From Calditrichota bacterium (GTDB taxonomy: Bacteria > Calditrichota > Calditrichia > RBG-13-44-9 > J075): a DNA stretch of 16,892 nucleotides. Below, piece after piece: positions 1 through 7,498 of the stretch; position 1 is the first letter of the stretch, and each line of letters opens with the position of its first letter. The translations under genes were made by a program, and so were the position numbers. The notes beneath the pieces were generated by a model that saw nothing but the letters and a program-made list of their open reading frames with translations, was not told the origin of the DNA and searched no databases. Where the stretch lies: assembly GCA_024275555.1 (NCBI GenBank), contig JAJRYW010000115.1:1-16892 (forward strand), given 5' to 3'.

Positions 1-10
1 ATTTCGAACG

Positions 11-120
11 CCAGAGACGGAGAGAGAAATCTGTGCGTATTCGACATGAAATTTGCTGAAATAATTGTAAATTAAAGATAAAGTTTTGAGTGTTAACAGA
101 TTTCTCTCTTCGTTCGTGGC
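11..120. repeat. Inverted repeat with 14-bp perfect core
   Basis: AGAGAGAAATCTGT (21-34) is the exact reverse complement of ACAGATTTCTCTCT (96-109). The match continues outward imperfectly to about 11 and 120 (for example GCCAG at one end against a TGGC at the other). The 61-nt spacer is AT-rich. No T-tract follows, so it is not a standard terminator. It could be a processed RNA hairpin, a pair of binding sites or the remnant of a small mobile element. Confidence 0.6.
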
Positions 121-165
121 AACGCCATCCCGCGCCAACGGCGCCACGTTGTGGTCGGGAAAATG

Positions 166-197
166 ACATAAGTTATGTAGTAATATAAGCTTAGCTT
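166..197. promoter_or_regulatory. Two adjacent short dyads in AT-rich DNA
   Basis: ACATAA-G-TTATGT (166-178) and AAGCT-T-AGCTT (187-197) are perfect palindromes with a one-base centre, separated by 8 bases. Such sites are typical in size for operators, but no regulator or clear promoter can be tied to them from this window. Confidence 0.25.
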
Positions 198-421
198 GTA
201 ATAAGGTCTAATATTCATTGTCGCCTGAATCAAGCCCAATTTAAGCACGCGACGGGAAGGATTAAATAAAAAAAGAAGGTTGATGCCGGTGGGCGGCCCC
301 AGGGGGCTTCAGCGCGGCAGGCCGGTGCACACGGGCTGCTCCGACCTTCTGCGACAAGCCCGGGGTGGAGCAACCAACACCCTCAAAGGCGCTGCTCCAG
401 GTAGATTCTTGGGTAGTGGGA

Positions 422-2632
422 TCAGAACTTTATGGCGACGCCGTTTTGATGGGTTCCCCGGGCCGGTACAACCTTGGCCAGTTGCTCCCGGATTTTTTCA
501 ATCTCGAACGGTTTATGGATGACGCCTTCCACCAATCCATTGTTTTCCAGCAGGGTATAATCCAACTGATACCAGCCGGTCATGATAAAAACGGGTATAT
601 CGGGATGAACGGCTTTTAATTGCCGGGCCAATTCAATGCCGTTTTCCTTGGGCATGCTCAGGTCGGTAAACACCACGTCAAAGGGGGCCTTTTGGAATTT
701 CTGCAGCGCCTGGTCGGCATTGGAAGCCGTTTCTACCCGGCAGCCTTCCTCGATCAGCATTTCCGACAAAGTTTCCCGGATACGGCTATCGGCTTCCACC
801 AGCAGCACCCGGTGAGGAAGCGGTTGGAGAAAATCCGTGGCCGGCTCCGGTTCCAGGCATTCGGCCTGGGAAGCCGGCAGTTCCACCATAAAAATAGACC
901 CTTTTTGCGGCGCCGAATCGACATGAATGCTTCCCCGGTATTTCTCGATAATTTCTTTGGCAATGCTTAATCCCAGGCCGTTGCCCAATTTGCCCTTGGT
1001 GGTATAGAAGGGGTCAAAAATCTTTTGCTGGATATCAAAAGGGATTCCAATGCCGGAATCGGCGATAAACACCAGCACCTGGCCGGACTTCAGGGTGGTT
1101 TGAATCGACAGTTCTCCTCCGCGGGGCATGGCGTCCAGGGCGTTGTTGAGCAGGTTCAGGAAGACTTCCCGCAGTTCGGCGGGGTCTGCTTGTACGGCTT
1201 TGATCCGGCTGAAGTTCAGTTTCAGTTCATAGTGGATGCCCCGCGATTGGGCCTGGTCTTCGAAACGCGGCCGGGCGATTTCCACCACTTCCTGCAGGAG
1301 CAGGTTCAGATTAACCAGGTCGCTATTGACCTCGCTGCGGCCTTTAGAATAATTCTGAAGTCTCCGGATACTTTCTGCGCCGTCTTTGGCCGCTTGCAGA
1401 AGCGCATCCAAATCCCGTCGGTAGGGGGTGTCGGACAGTTTGCGCTGCAGAATCTGCCCTTTGCCGATCACAATGCTCAGCAAGTTGTTGAGATGATGGG
1501 CGGCGCCGCTGGCTAATTCGCCGACGACCTTCATCCGCTCCAAATGCTTAACGTAGGTTTGGAAACGGCGGGAACGTTCCAGAATCGCCCGTTTATCCAG
1601 CAGTTGGGTCATCAAAAAGAAGAACAGGCGCAGGGTAGAACGCTGTTGCCTGGTGATATTGCGGCTGGAATCCGGGAAGACAGCCAGCCACACGCCTCCA
1701 TAGCCGCCCTCAATCCGAAAGGGCATGATCATTAAAGATGAAAAGGGCGTCCCCCTGAGCAAGTCCGAAAGTCCGTGGAGGCGGTCGTTGAGAGGCTGGT
1801 TTCGGTCGACAAAAATCAGGTCGCTCGGGTCGAGCGCAGTCGGGTCAATCTGCTTTAGTTTGGATTGCATCTTTTCGGTCAGATCGGCCTGGGGATGCTC
1901 CGATTGGGCTGCCTCTACCAACCGCCAATTGGGTTGATACTTCCCCCGCAGAAACAGGCCGGTGTAAGCAGCCCGGTGTTCCGAAACGGTTAATCGGAGC
2001 AAATGCTTAATGACGCTTTTTATACTGGCCGGCTTGTTCATCCCAAACGCTTCGGAGCCGGCGCTCTCCTGACGCTCGCTGGCGATGTGCTCATACAAAT
2101 AAATGTTTTCCAGTGCAAAACTGACCATATTGGCCAGGCTGCTGACAAATTGTTTGTCCGCCAATTTTAACTGATGCTCCGGATTGCCGTCCCAGAGCAC
2201 CAGCGCGCCTAAAATTTTACCCCGGACGTGCAGGGGAATCCCCATCCAGGCCTGCGCCGGAATTCCGGCCGCCTCGACGCGCAGATTCGCGCAAAAAGCC
2301 GGGTAGTTGTTGGTTACCACCGGTTGCTTTTTGGCCAGCAGGTGATGATACAACGTGTTTTCCACATTGAACGGCTGGCCGGGCAGAACTTGTTTTTGTT
2401 GTTCGTCGTAGTAATGGCGGCTAAGGGGGCGGCCTTCTTTGCAGAGAATGATTTCGATAGTTTGATTAAAATAAATCCGCCGCAACTCCCGGTAAAAAAG
2501 AGTTAGAATAGCCTGGAAATCCCGGGCAGAGAACAACTGCTTGCTAAAATCCGAATAATACTGAAGCAGCAGTTCCGAACCTTCCTGGTTTTCCAGGAGC
2601 AGGTTTAGCGAAGAAAAAAGTTTGGTGTTCAT
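422..2632 (-). CDS. GAF-domain hybrid sensor histidine kinase with C-terminal receiver
   Basis: A 736-residue cytoplasmic signalling kinase; no signal peptide or membrane segment is seen. Domains in order: a GAF-like sensor at about 35-180, a second GAF-like region at about 200-345, a HisKA dimerisation domain at about 365-430, an HATPase_c domain at about 440-587 and a receiver at about 607-722. The H-box reads GAAHHLNNLL with H379 the likely phospho-acceptor. The N-box holds N493/N496/N497, the G1 box is DSGIGI (525-530) and the G2 box is GNGLGL (550-555). In the receiver the phospho-acceptor is D657, with T685 and K707. The usual acidic pair is E613-A614 instead of D-D or E-D, so metal binding may be weakened. 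It is transcribed divergently from the GTPase operon and may feed the same pathway, but the sequence does not prove this. The signal sensed is unknown. Confidence 0.93.
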   Translation of the reverse strand: MNTKLFSSLNLLLENQEGSELLLQYYSDFSKQLFSARDFQAILTLFYRELRRIYFNQTIEIILCKEGRPLSRHYYDEQQKQVLPGQPFNVENTLYHHLLAKKQPVVTNNYPAFCANLRVEAAGIPAQAWMGIPLHVRGKILGALVLWDGNPEHQLKLADKQFVSSLANMVSFALENIYLYEHIASERQESAGSEAFGMNKPASIKSVIKHLLRLTVSEHRAAYTGLFLRGKYQPNWRLVEAAQSEHPQADLTEKMQSKLKQIDPTALDPSDLIFVDRNQPLNDRLHGLSDLLRGTPFSSLMIMPFRIEGGYGGVWLAVFPDSSRNITRQQRSTLRLFFFLMTQLLDKRAILERSRRFQTYVKHLERMKVVGELASGAAHHLNNLLSIVIGKGQILQRKLSDTPYRRDLDALLQAAKDGAESIRRLQNYSKGRSEVNSDLVNLNLLLQEVVEIARPRFEDQAQSRGIHYELKLNFSRIKAVQADPAELREVFLNLLNNALDAMPRGGELSIQTTLKSGQVLVFIADSGIGIPFDIQQKIFDPFYTTKGKLGNGLGLSIAKEIIEKYRGSIHVDSAPQKGSIFMVELPASQAECLEPEPATDFLQPLPHRVLLVEADSRIRETLSEMLIEEGCRVETASNADQALQKFQKAPFDVVFTDLSMPKENGIELARQLKAVHPDIPVFIMTGWYQLDYTLLENNGLVEGVIHKPFEIEKIREQLAKVVPARGTHQNGVAIKF

Positions 2633-2674
2633 CTGTTTCTCATCCCCGGCTCCTCAGGTAGAGAAGCCTTTCAG

Positions 2675-2703
2675 ATCATGCTACGATATTCTTCCATTGT
2701 CGA
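2675..2703 (-). promoter_or_regulatory. Candidate sigma70-type promoter for the hybrid kinase
   Basis: On the minus strand TCGACA (2703-2698, 5/6 to consensus), a 17-bp spacer and CATGAT (2680-2675, 4/6) lie about 45 bp upstream of the kinase start. The match is moderate, and the promoter preferences of this organism are unknown. Confidence 0.35.
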
Positions 2704-3166
2704 GCATTTTCGGAACAGGTTTAAATTTCTTCTTGAAAAGGTTCAAATAAAGAAAACACCCTAACTTAGGGCGCTCCAATTCCAACCTACATTACAATTG
2801 AACGGAAAACAAGTTTTAATCCGGGCAAGAATGAAGCAGCGCTCTTGTCTATTGGCGTTCCCCGCAAAAAATACGATGCGCCGCTTTGGTCTTCATCGAA
2901 AATCCCGATTGATTCCGGTGAGCGATAAAACCCGGCCGGGGACTGTTTTACAGCAAAATTTCTACCGGAAGGTTCGTGATCTGTCCTCCAATTGGCGGAA
3001 AGGAATTGCGGTTGCCCGGGGCGTTTGTAAATTCTTTTAAGGATAGTGTGATTTAATTCATAGGAAATTAGCGGGAATGTGGTACATGTAGTAGGCATAA
3101 TGTAGGTTTCGCAGGGGAATAAAGGGATTCTGAGGTTATAGAGCAGTGTTAATTTCGGTGTAAACC

Positions 3167-3195
3167 TTGACAATGCGCAGAAATTGTAGTTTATT
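3167..3195 (+). promoter_or_regulatory. Candidate sigma70-type promoter of the GTPase/roadblock operon
   Basis: A perfect TTGACA (3167-3172), a 17-bp spacer and TTTATT (3190-3195, 4/6) are followed by AT-rich DNA, about 50 bp before the first ATG at 3249. This is the best promoter-like match upstream of the nine-gene operon. Confidence 0.55.
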
Positions 3196-3248
3196 TTTAT
3201 TCAATTTTTTCATATATTTAACGCGGTTTATTTTAGGTTGCCCGATAC

Positions 3249-4490
3249 ATGTCTTCCAAACTGCAGAAGCAAAAACAGATATTCTCATTGCTGAATTCCC
3301 GGCTGATCAATGAGAACCAGGATTTCGAATTGCTGGAACAGCAGGGATTTTCTGTCGGTCAAAAACGCTACGATGTTTCCCGCCGGCTAAAAAACCAGGT
3401 GTTTCACTTTCACCGCAACTTAATCCAGAACATTAACGCCGGGTTGCTGACGATTGATTTGGACGGTGAGATCACCTTTTCCAACCATAATGCCGCGCAT
3501 TTGCTGGGATACCGGGTGGAAGACTTGCTGGGGAAGAATATCAGCGTCTATTTTAGCCGGGAGGAAGAGGCCCGAAAATTTCTGGAGCTTTGCCAGGGGG
3601 CGGAGCGCATTGATGAATATGAATCGCATTTTGTTCACCGGGAGGGGCGCATTTTTATTGTGGGCGTCAATGCCTCCCGCCTGGTTGATCCGGCCAATAA
3701 TTACATTGGGGTGGTGCTGTTGATCCGGGATTTAACCGAAGTGCAGCAGTTGCGCAAGCAGGTAGAGCGAATGGAACGGTTGGCGCTATTGGGAGAATTA
3801 TCCGCCGGCATCGCTCATGAGATTCGCAACCCGTTGGCCGGGATCAAAGCGGCCAGCCAGGTGCTGGAAGATCAGCATCACGCCGATGGAATGGAAGTCC
3901 AGCTAATCCGCCGGATTGTGCGGGAAGTGGATAAGGCCAATCGTCTTCTGAAAGAGTTTTTCAAATTTGCCAAGCCGACCAATCCCCAGGGCGATTATTA
4001 TCACATTCGGCAAATCATCGACAGCGTCTATTTACTTTTGGCGCCCCGGTTAAAGAAAAATTCAATCCGGTATGAAGAAGTGATTAAAGAGGACATCCCA
4101 AAAGTATTTGTCGATGGAACCCAGATCGAGCAGATTATACTCAATTTATTCATCAACGCCCTGGAAGCGATGCCCCAGGGCGGCGTGCTCCGGGTAGAAG
4201 TATCCGGCCCGGTGCAATCTGCGGGTAAAAAAACGCCGCGCAGCCGCTTTGTGGAAGTGCGGATTACCGATACCGGCGGCGGCATCCCTGCTGAGGATAT
4301 CGAAAAAATATTTACCCCGTTTTACACCACCAAAGACGAAGGAGTCGGGCTGGGCCTGTCGATCTGCACCCGGCTGGTGGAGAAGAATCATGCCAGCATG
4401 GATGTGATCAGCCAGCCAGGGCAGGGAAGCACCTTCTTCCTGCGCTTGCCAACCCGTCCCCGCCGGGAAAAATCAACCGGCCGGGTTTAA
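3249..4490 (+). CDS. PAS-domain sensor histidine kinase (NtrB-like)
   Basis: A 413-residue soluble histidine kinase that should autophosphorylate and pass phosphate to the response regulator encoded next. An N-terminal helical stretch (1-53) precedes a PAS domain at about 54-165, a short coiled linker (QQLRKQVERMERL), HisKA with GIAHEIRNPL (H190 phospho-acceptor, E191) and HATPase_c with N-box N299/N303, G1 box DTGGGI (341-346) and G2 box GVGLGL (365-370). All catalytic boxes are intact. No transmembrane segment is visible, so it senses a cytoplasmic cue or is recruited by a partner, perhaps the HAMP protein encoded later in the operon (inference). It is the first gene of the operon and starts about 50 bp after a good promoter. 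The exact ligand of the PAS domain cannot be read from the sequence. Confidence 0.93.
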   Translation: MSSKLQKQKQIFSLLNSRLINENQDFELLEQQGFSVGQKRYDVSRRLKNQVFHFHRNLIQNINAGLLTIDLDGEITFSNHNAAHLLGYRVEDLLGKNISVYFSREEEARKFLELCQGAERIDEYESHFVHREGRIFIVGVNASRLVDPANNYIGVVLLIRDLTEVQQLRKQVERMERLALLGELSAGIAHEIRNPLAGIKAASQVLEDQHHADGMEVQLIRRIVREVDKANRLLKEFFKFAKPTNPQGDYYHIRQIIDSVYLLLAPRLKKNSIRYEEVIKEDIPKVFVDGTQIEQIILNLFINALEAMPQGGVLRVEVSGPVQSAGKKTPRSRFVEVRITDTGGGIPAEDIEKIFTPFYTTKDEGVGLGLSICTRLVEKNHASMDVISQPGQGSTFFLRLPTRPRREKSTGRV

Positions 4491-4492
4491 TC

Positions 4493-4497
4493 GGAGG
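4493..4497 (+). promoter_or_regulatory. Ribosome binding site that decides the response regulator start
   Basis: GGAGG touches the first of three consecutive ATG codons (4498, 4501, 4504). Only the third, at 4504, has normal spacing (6 bases), so it is the preferred start. Confidence 0.6.
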
Positions 4498-4503
4498 ATG
4501 ATG

Positions 4504-4875
4504 ATGGACGATGTGAAACGATTATTGATTGTGGATGATGAAGAAACGCTGACCTTCAGCTTGTACCAAACCTTTATCAACGCCCCGATGGAGTGCGAGG
4601 TGGTAACGGTGGATTCCGGCGACGCGGCCTGGGAGCGTTTCTCCCAAAAACCGTTTGATGTAGTCATTACCGATATTGCCATGCCGGGAATGAACGGGCT
4701 GGAACTGCTGAAAAAAATAAAAGAAGCCCGCTCGGAGACCAAAGTGGTGGTGATCACTGCCTACGGCTCCGATGAGCGGCAGGAAAAGGCGAACTTCCTG
4801 GGCGCAGAGGAATACATCGAAAAACCGTTTGATATCCGCGAATTGAAAAAAATAATCATCCAAATGTTCGAGTAA
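4504..4875 (+). CDS. Single-domain response regulator (CheY-like receiver)
   Basis: A receiver domain with no output domain, 123 residues from the preferred ATG. Acidic pocket residues are in IVDDEE, the phospho-acceptor Asp is in VITDIAMPGMNG (residue 57), the conserved Thr is in VITAYG (85) and the Lys is in IEKPF (107), so it should be phosphorylatable. It lies 13 bases after the PAS kinase gene, a typical cognate pair. Without a DNA-binding part it must act by protein contact. The next gene, only 2 bases downstream, encodes a DUF4388-roadblock protein, a plausible partner (inference). Three ATGs in a row occur at the start (4498, 4501, 4504); ribosome-binding-site spacing favours the last, which removes two Met residues. 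Confidence 0.93.
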   Translation: MDDVKRLLIVDDEETLTFSLYQTFINAPMECEVVTVDSGDAAWERFSQKPFDVVITDIAMPGMNGLELLKKIKEARSETKVVVITAYGSDERQEKANFLGAEEYIEKPFDIRELKKIIIQMFE

Positions 4876-4877
4876 AT

Positions 4878-5534
4878 ATGGCCCTTGTCGGAAATTTAAA
4901 GGATTTAAAATTAGCCAACATCATCCAGATTAACTGCATTGAACGTAATGTGGCCAAAGTCTCTGTGGAGAGCGCCGATTTAAAAGGTGCGGTCTACTTC
5001 TCCAACGGGGCCATTACCCATGCGGAGTTCGGCCCATTTGTGGGCGAGCGCGCCGTGCATGAAATGCTGGCGCTGACGGAAGGCGGGTTTAAGGTGGAAG
5101 CCGGGAAAGAGTCGCCCACCCAGACTATCACCCAGCCCTGGAACTCGGTGGTGCTGGAAGGGCTGCGGTTGCTCGATGAACGGCGCGCCCAGACCGCGCC
5201 CATCCCCAAACAGCTTTTTGTGATGTTGTCCGGTCTGAAAAATGTAAAAAATCTTTACGTTTTGAACTTCAATGGGCAGGTGATCGAGGGCAATATCTCC
5301 GATCATTTCCACCCCCTGGCCTTGACATTTGTCTGGTATAAACTGAAAAAAATGCTCAACCTTTTTTACTCGGATAATTTTCAATACCTGCTCTTGCGCA
5401 GGGGGGAAAGTTATCTGTTTGTATTTGAATTTAAGCCCAATTTAATTGTCATCGAAACCGACCTGAGAGTGATCACTGCCGATTTCACCAATATGGTAAA
5501 AAAGCTGCTTAAGCAGATTAAAGTCAGTAAATAG
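4878..5534 (+). CDS. DUF4388 plus roadblock-like two-domain protein
   Basis: 218 residues. Residues 1-100 look like DUF4388 (PatA N-terminal-like): the opening GNLKDLKLANIIQ, then GAVYFSNGAITHAEFG and a helical part ending VVLEGLRLLDE. Residues about 108-205 have the size and strand-helix pattern of a roadblock/LC7 fold (GLKNVKNLYVLNFNGQVIEG, later QYLLLRRGESYLFVFEF). DUF4388 is widely found with receivers and GTPase modules in delta-proteobacteria and related groups. Roadblock domains bind small GTPases or form dimers with them. The start lies 2 bases after the response regulator stop with no strong Shine-Dalgarno site, so translation is probably coupled. The likely role is an adaptor between the receiver and the GTPase (inference). 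The roadblock part is divergent and could be another profilin-like alpha/beta fold. Confidence 0.75.
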   Translation: MALVGNLKDLKLANIIQINCIERNVAKVSVESADLKGAVYFSNGAITHAEFGPFVGERAVHEMLALTEGGFKVEAGKESPTQTITQPWNSVVLEGLRLLDERRAQTAPIPKQLFVMLSGLKNVKNLYVLNFNGQVIEGNISDHFHPLALTFVWYKLKKMLNLFYSDNFQYLLLRRGESYLFVFEFKPNLIVIETDLRVITADFTNMVKKLLKQIKVSK

Positions 5535-5543
5535 GGACGCATT

Positions 5544-6587
5544 GTGCTACTGCCGCAAGGGATCGAAAAACATAAGAACCTGAACACGTCATATACCAAG
5601 TTTGACCAACTTTTGTACGATTTGTCGGAGAACCGTTTCAGCGGCTTTGTGAAGCTGGGGTTATGGGAGTACGAAGGAGCCCTGGTGTTTGACACGGGGC
5701 GGTTGATTGAGGCGTATTCTGTGGAGCCGGAATTATATTTAACCGGGGAGCAGGCGGTGCTGAAAGTATACGAACGCGCCCACCAGGGAGAAGGAACGCT
5801 GGAGGTTTCCGCCCTGTCCAACGAGGTGTCGCTTGCCCTGGCGTACGCTATTGAGGCCAAGCCGTATCCGCATAATGATGTATTTAGCAACTACGCGTTA
5901 ACCCATGTGCTGGAAAAGCTCCAGGAGATTTCCCTGTGCGGTTATGTGGATCTGCAGTTAGGCGGCAAACGCGGTTTTGGCACCGTGTATTACCTGGAGG
6001 GCATCCCGGTAGAAACGGTGATCATGTCCAGCCGGGGTACTAAGGTGAGCGGCGCCCAGGTGTTCCAGAAACTCCGGGAACTGGGGGCCGTCATTCAGCC
6101 GGAAGTGCGGGTGTTTCATGTGCTCCAACCGAACCTGATCAATGAAGATTCGGCCTTTTTAATTCCCTGGTTGCATCAAAAACGGATTTCGTTCTGGAAT
6201 GACTTACTGCAGTATATCCGCACCCTGATGAAAGATCAACTAAAATACAATAAGATCGAGGAGAAATTTGCCCGGATTTGTGAGGAAGTATCGGACGCTT
6301 ACCCGTTCCTGAATCCCGGCGAAGGACATGTGTGTTATCGCGATAATAAACTGGAGATTCCGCACCTGTTGCCGCTGGAACTCTTCCAAACCGGAATGAT
6401 TATTGTATTGGCCAAACTGGTTGGACAAATTCCGGTGCGTAAACTGCGGCGGCTGAATCTGGATGATGTCGCCGCTGCTGTTGCGAAAATCACCCGAAAA
6501 TATGAGATAAGTCCGGATTATATCGACCCGGTAAAACTTATTCAACATGTATTTAAAGGATATGTAAATGATCCGAACAAACTTTAA
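5544..6587 (+). CDS. Tandem DUF4388-like protein with uncharacterised C-terminal region
   Basis: 347 residues starting at a GTG placed behind AGGGA. The protein seems to contain two copies of a DUF4388-like unit: about 18-100 (FSGFVKLGLWEYEGALVFDTGRL) and about 117-195 (LCGYVDLQLGGKRGFGTVYYLEGIP). Both share the pattern G-[FY]-V-hydrophobic, a strand, then a Gly-rich turn and a second strand with a short acidic-hydrophobic end. Residues 205-347 are mostly helical and I do not recognise them. No catalytic motif, signal peptide or membrane segment is seen. The gene sits 9 bases after its DUF4388-roadblock neighbour and overlaps the next gene by 20 bases, so it is co-translated with the module. 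It is probably a scaffold or adaptor in the GTPase pathway (inference). The DUF4388 assignment comes from pattern recognition and is moderate. Confidence 0.7.
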   Translation: MLLPQGIEKHKNLNTSYTKFDQLLYDLSENRFSGFVKLGLWEYEGALVFDTGRLIEAYSVEPELYLTGEQAVLKVYERAHQGEGTLEVSALSNEVSLALAYAIEAKPYPHNDVFSNYALTHVLEKLQEISLCGYVDLQLGGKRGFGTVYYLEGIPVETVIMSSRGTKVSGAQVFQKLRELGAVIQPEVRVFHVLQPNLINEDSAFLIPWLHQKRISFWNDLLQYIRTLMKDQLKYNKIEEKFARICEEVSDAYPFLNPGEGHVCYRDNKLEIPHLLPLELFQTGMIIVLAKLVGQIPVRKLRRLNLDDVAAAVAKITRKYEISPDYIDPVKLIQHVFKGYVNDPNKL

Positions 6588-7029
6588 GGACCTGCTGGAA
6601 ATTCCCGGCATCGAGTCGGTAATGCTGGTGGATCATCATAACAACTTAATCGACACCTGGGCGGCCCCCAGCAGTAATCCGGCCATCTTTAAGGAGGTTG
6701 CCGAAACCTACCTGCATATTTTCACCCTGATGGAGCACCTGCATTACCAGGTTGATGAAATCTGTATGCCTTTTGACCGGGGCATTGTTTTTGCCCGCAG
6801 CCATCCCAGGTACAACCTGATTATTATTGGGAAGTCCTCCCTGCAAATTCCCTTGTTGCGGATTTTTTGTGATGTGTGCCAGAAAGATATGGATGAACAT
6901 CGCAAATCCAAAAAGGCGCTTAAGAAACTGCCGGAGAAACAGCTTACCCGGATCGACTCCCGGGCGCTGGATGATGTAGAGAAGATCATGTTGGAAAATA
7001 TTTTAGAGGAGCATAACCGTGCTCGATAG
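6568..7029 (+). CDS. Roadblock/LC7-like small protein
   Basis: 153 residues. Residues 1-100 follow the roadblock plan: a first helix (FKDLLEIPGIESVMLVD), a strand and turn (HNNLIDTW), a helix with VAETYLHIFTLMEHL, then strands EICMPFDRGIVFARS and YNLIIIGKSS, then a closing helix. A charged helical tail (104-153) follows and is absent from minimal roadblock proteins. The ATG at 6568 lies 7 bases after AAGGA, inside the end of the preceding gene (20-base overlap), and the 3' end overlaps the next gene by 11 bases, indicating translational coupling. Roadblock proteins of the MglB type act as GTPase-activating partners; whether this one does so or is an inactive scaffold is unknown. It is the second of three roadblock-like proteins in this operon. 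Confidence 0.72.
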   Translation: MIRTNFKDLLEIPGIESVMLVDHHNNLIDTWAAPSSNPAIFKEVAETYLHIFTLMEHLHYQVDEICMPFDRGIVFARSHPRYNLIIIGKSSLQIPLLRIFCDVCQKDMDEHRKSKKALKKLPEKQLTRIDSRALDDVEKIMLENILEEHNRAR

Positions 7030-7498
7030 GCAAGTCGAAATTCACGATGACTTGATATTTATCGTAAACGAGGAGAAAACCGCTCCGCCGGAACACCTGC
7101 GTTCCCTGGAGTGGGCCATCCTGACCCAACTGAACGGGGAACGAACCGTCGGAGAAATTGGCGAAATCCTTTCCCTGGATCCGGAGGAGACGGTGCACCT
7201 GTTTCAGCGGCTGTTAAAGCTGGGGGCCATTGTACTTTCGCAACTCCATCAAATGGACCATGTGGTTCCGGAGGATGTCTTCGAAGACCTGGAATACCAA
7301 TTTACCTATTCCCTGGGGCCGGTGGCCGGTATTGTTCTGGAAGATGCGCTGGCAACCCTTAAGCATTCCCGGGAGACCCTCAAAAAGCGCGATTTCCCGC
7401 AGTTGATCGAATTACTCAGCCTGGAAATTGCCAACCGGCAAAAACGGCATGAATTTCAACGTCATATGGTAGACAAATTAAAAAGGTTGTTAACATGA
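7019..7498 (+). CDS. Winged-helix-like small protein of unknown function
   Basis: 159 residues from a GTG at 7019 that has AGAGGAG 8 bases upstream; the gene overlaps its upstream neighbour by 11 bases and the next gene by 4 (ATGA). Residues about 25-80 resemble the winged-helix segment often found in or next to DUF4388 proteins: WAILTQLNGERTVGEIGEIL, then DPEETVHLFQRLLKLGAIVL. Residues about 92-159 form a separate helical part beginning YSLGPVAGIVLEDAL and ending in a basic amphipathic helix (FQRHMVDKLKRLL). I have seen similar LGPVA segments at the end of bacterial signalling proteins, but I cannot name this one with certainty. DNA binding is possible but not shown; in DUF4388 contexts the winged helix may mediate protein contacts. 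Its position between the small roadblock gene and the HAMP sensor gene ties it to the GTPase module. Confidence 0.65.
   Translation: MLDRQVEIHDDLIFIVNEEKTAPPEHLRSLEWAILTQLNGERTVGEIGEILSLDPEETVHLFQRLLKLGAIVLSQLHQMDHVVPEDVFEDLEYQFTYSLGPVAGIVLEDALATLKHSRETLKKRDFPQLIELLSLEIANRQKRHEFQRHMVDKLKRLLT

Larger units (their letters stand above)
1..421. other. Non-coding region left of the hybrid kinase gene
   Basis: No credible gene is seen here; the short open frames that enter from the right are shadows of the kinase gene. The left part (about 40-95 and 160-235) is AT-rich and carries an inverted repeat and two small dyads, listed separately. The right part (285-421) is GC-rich and lies just downstream of the minus-strand kinase stop. 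A weak stem (GCCG 285-288 with CGGC 294-297) next to an A-run at 268-274 could act as a poor terminator for the minus-strand gene, but stem and tract are separated, so this is only a possibility. Any gene to the left starts or ends outside the window. Confidence 0.6.
2633..3248. other. Divergent intergenic region, 616 bp
   Basis: This lies between the minus-strand hybrid kinase and the plus-strand GTPase operon. It holds candidate promoters for both. A palindrome CCCTAA-C-TTAGGG (2759-2771) is followed on the minus strand by a T-rich stretch (TGTTTTCTTT) and so looks like a weak terminator pointing left. A dyad TTGAA-AAGG-TTCAA lies at 2733-2746. A minus-strand open frame (2787-3173, TTG start; in-frame ATG at 3100) has no recognisable family and no clear ribosome binding site, so I do not call it a gene. 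Confidence 0.5.

Noticed and set aside
280..522. Plus-strand open frame crossing the end of the hybrid kinase gene
   Set aside because: Shadow of the GC-rich intergenic DNA and the opposite-strand kinase gene; Arg/Gly/Pro-rich without a family.
2798..3040. Plus-strand open frame of 80 codons in the same region
   Set aside because: No ribosome binding site, basic low-information sequence and antisense to another doubtful frame.
2787..3173. Minus-strand open frame of 128 codons in the divergent intergenic region
   Set aside because: TTG start, no clear ribosome binding site at TTG or at the inner ATG (3100), no recognisable domain, and it overlaps the operon promoter. Only the terminator-like palindrome after it gives weak support.
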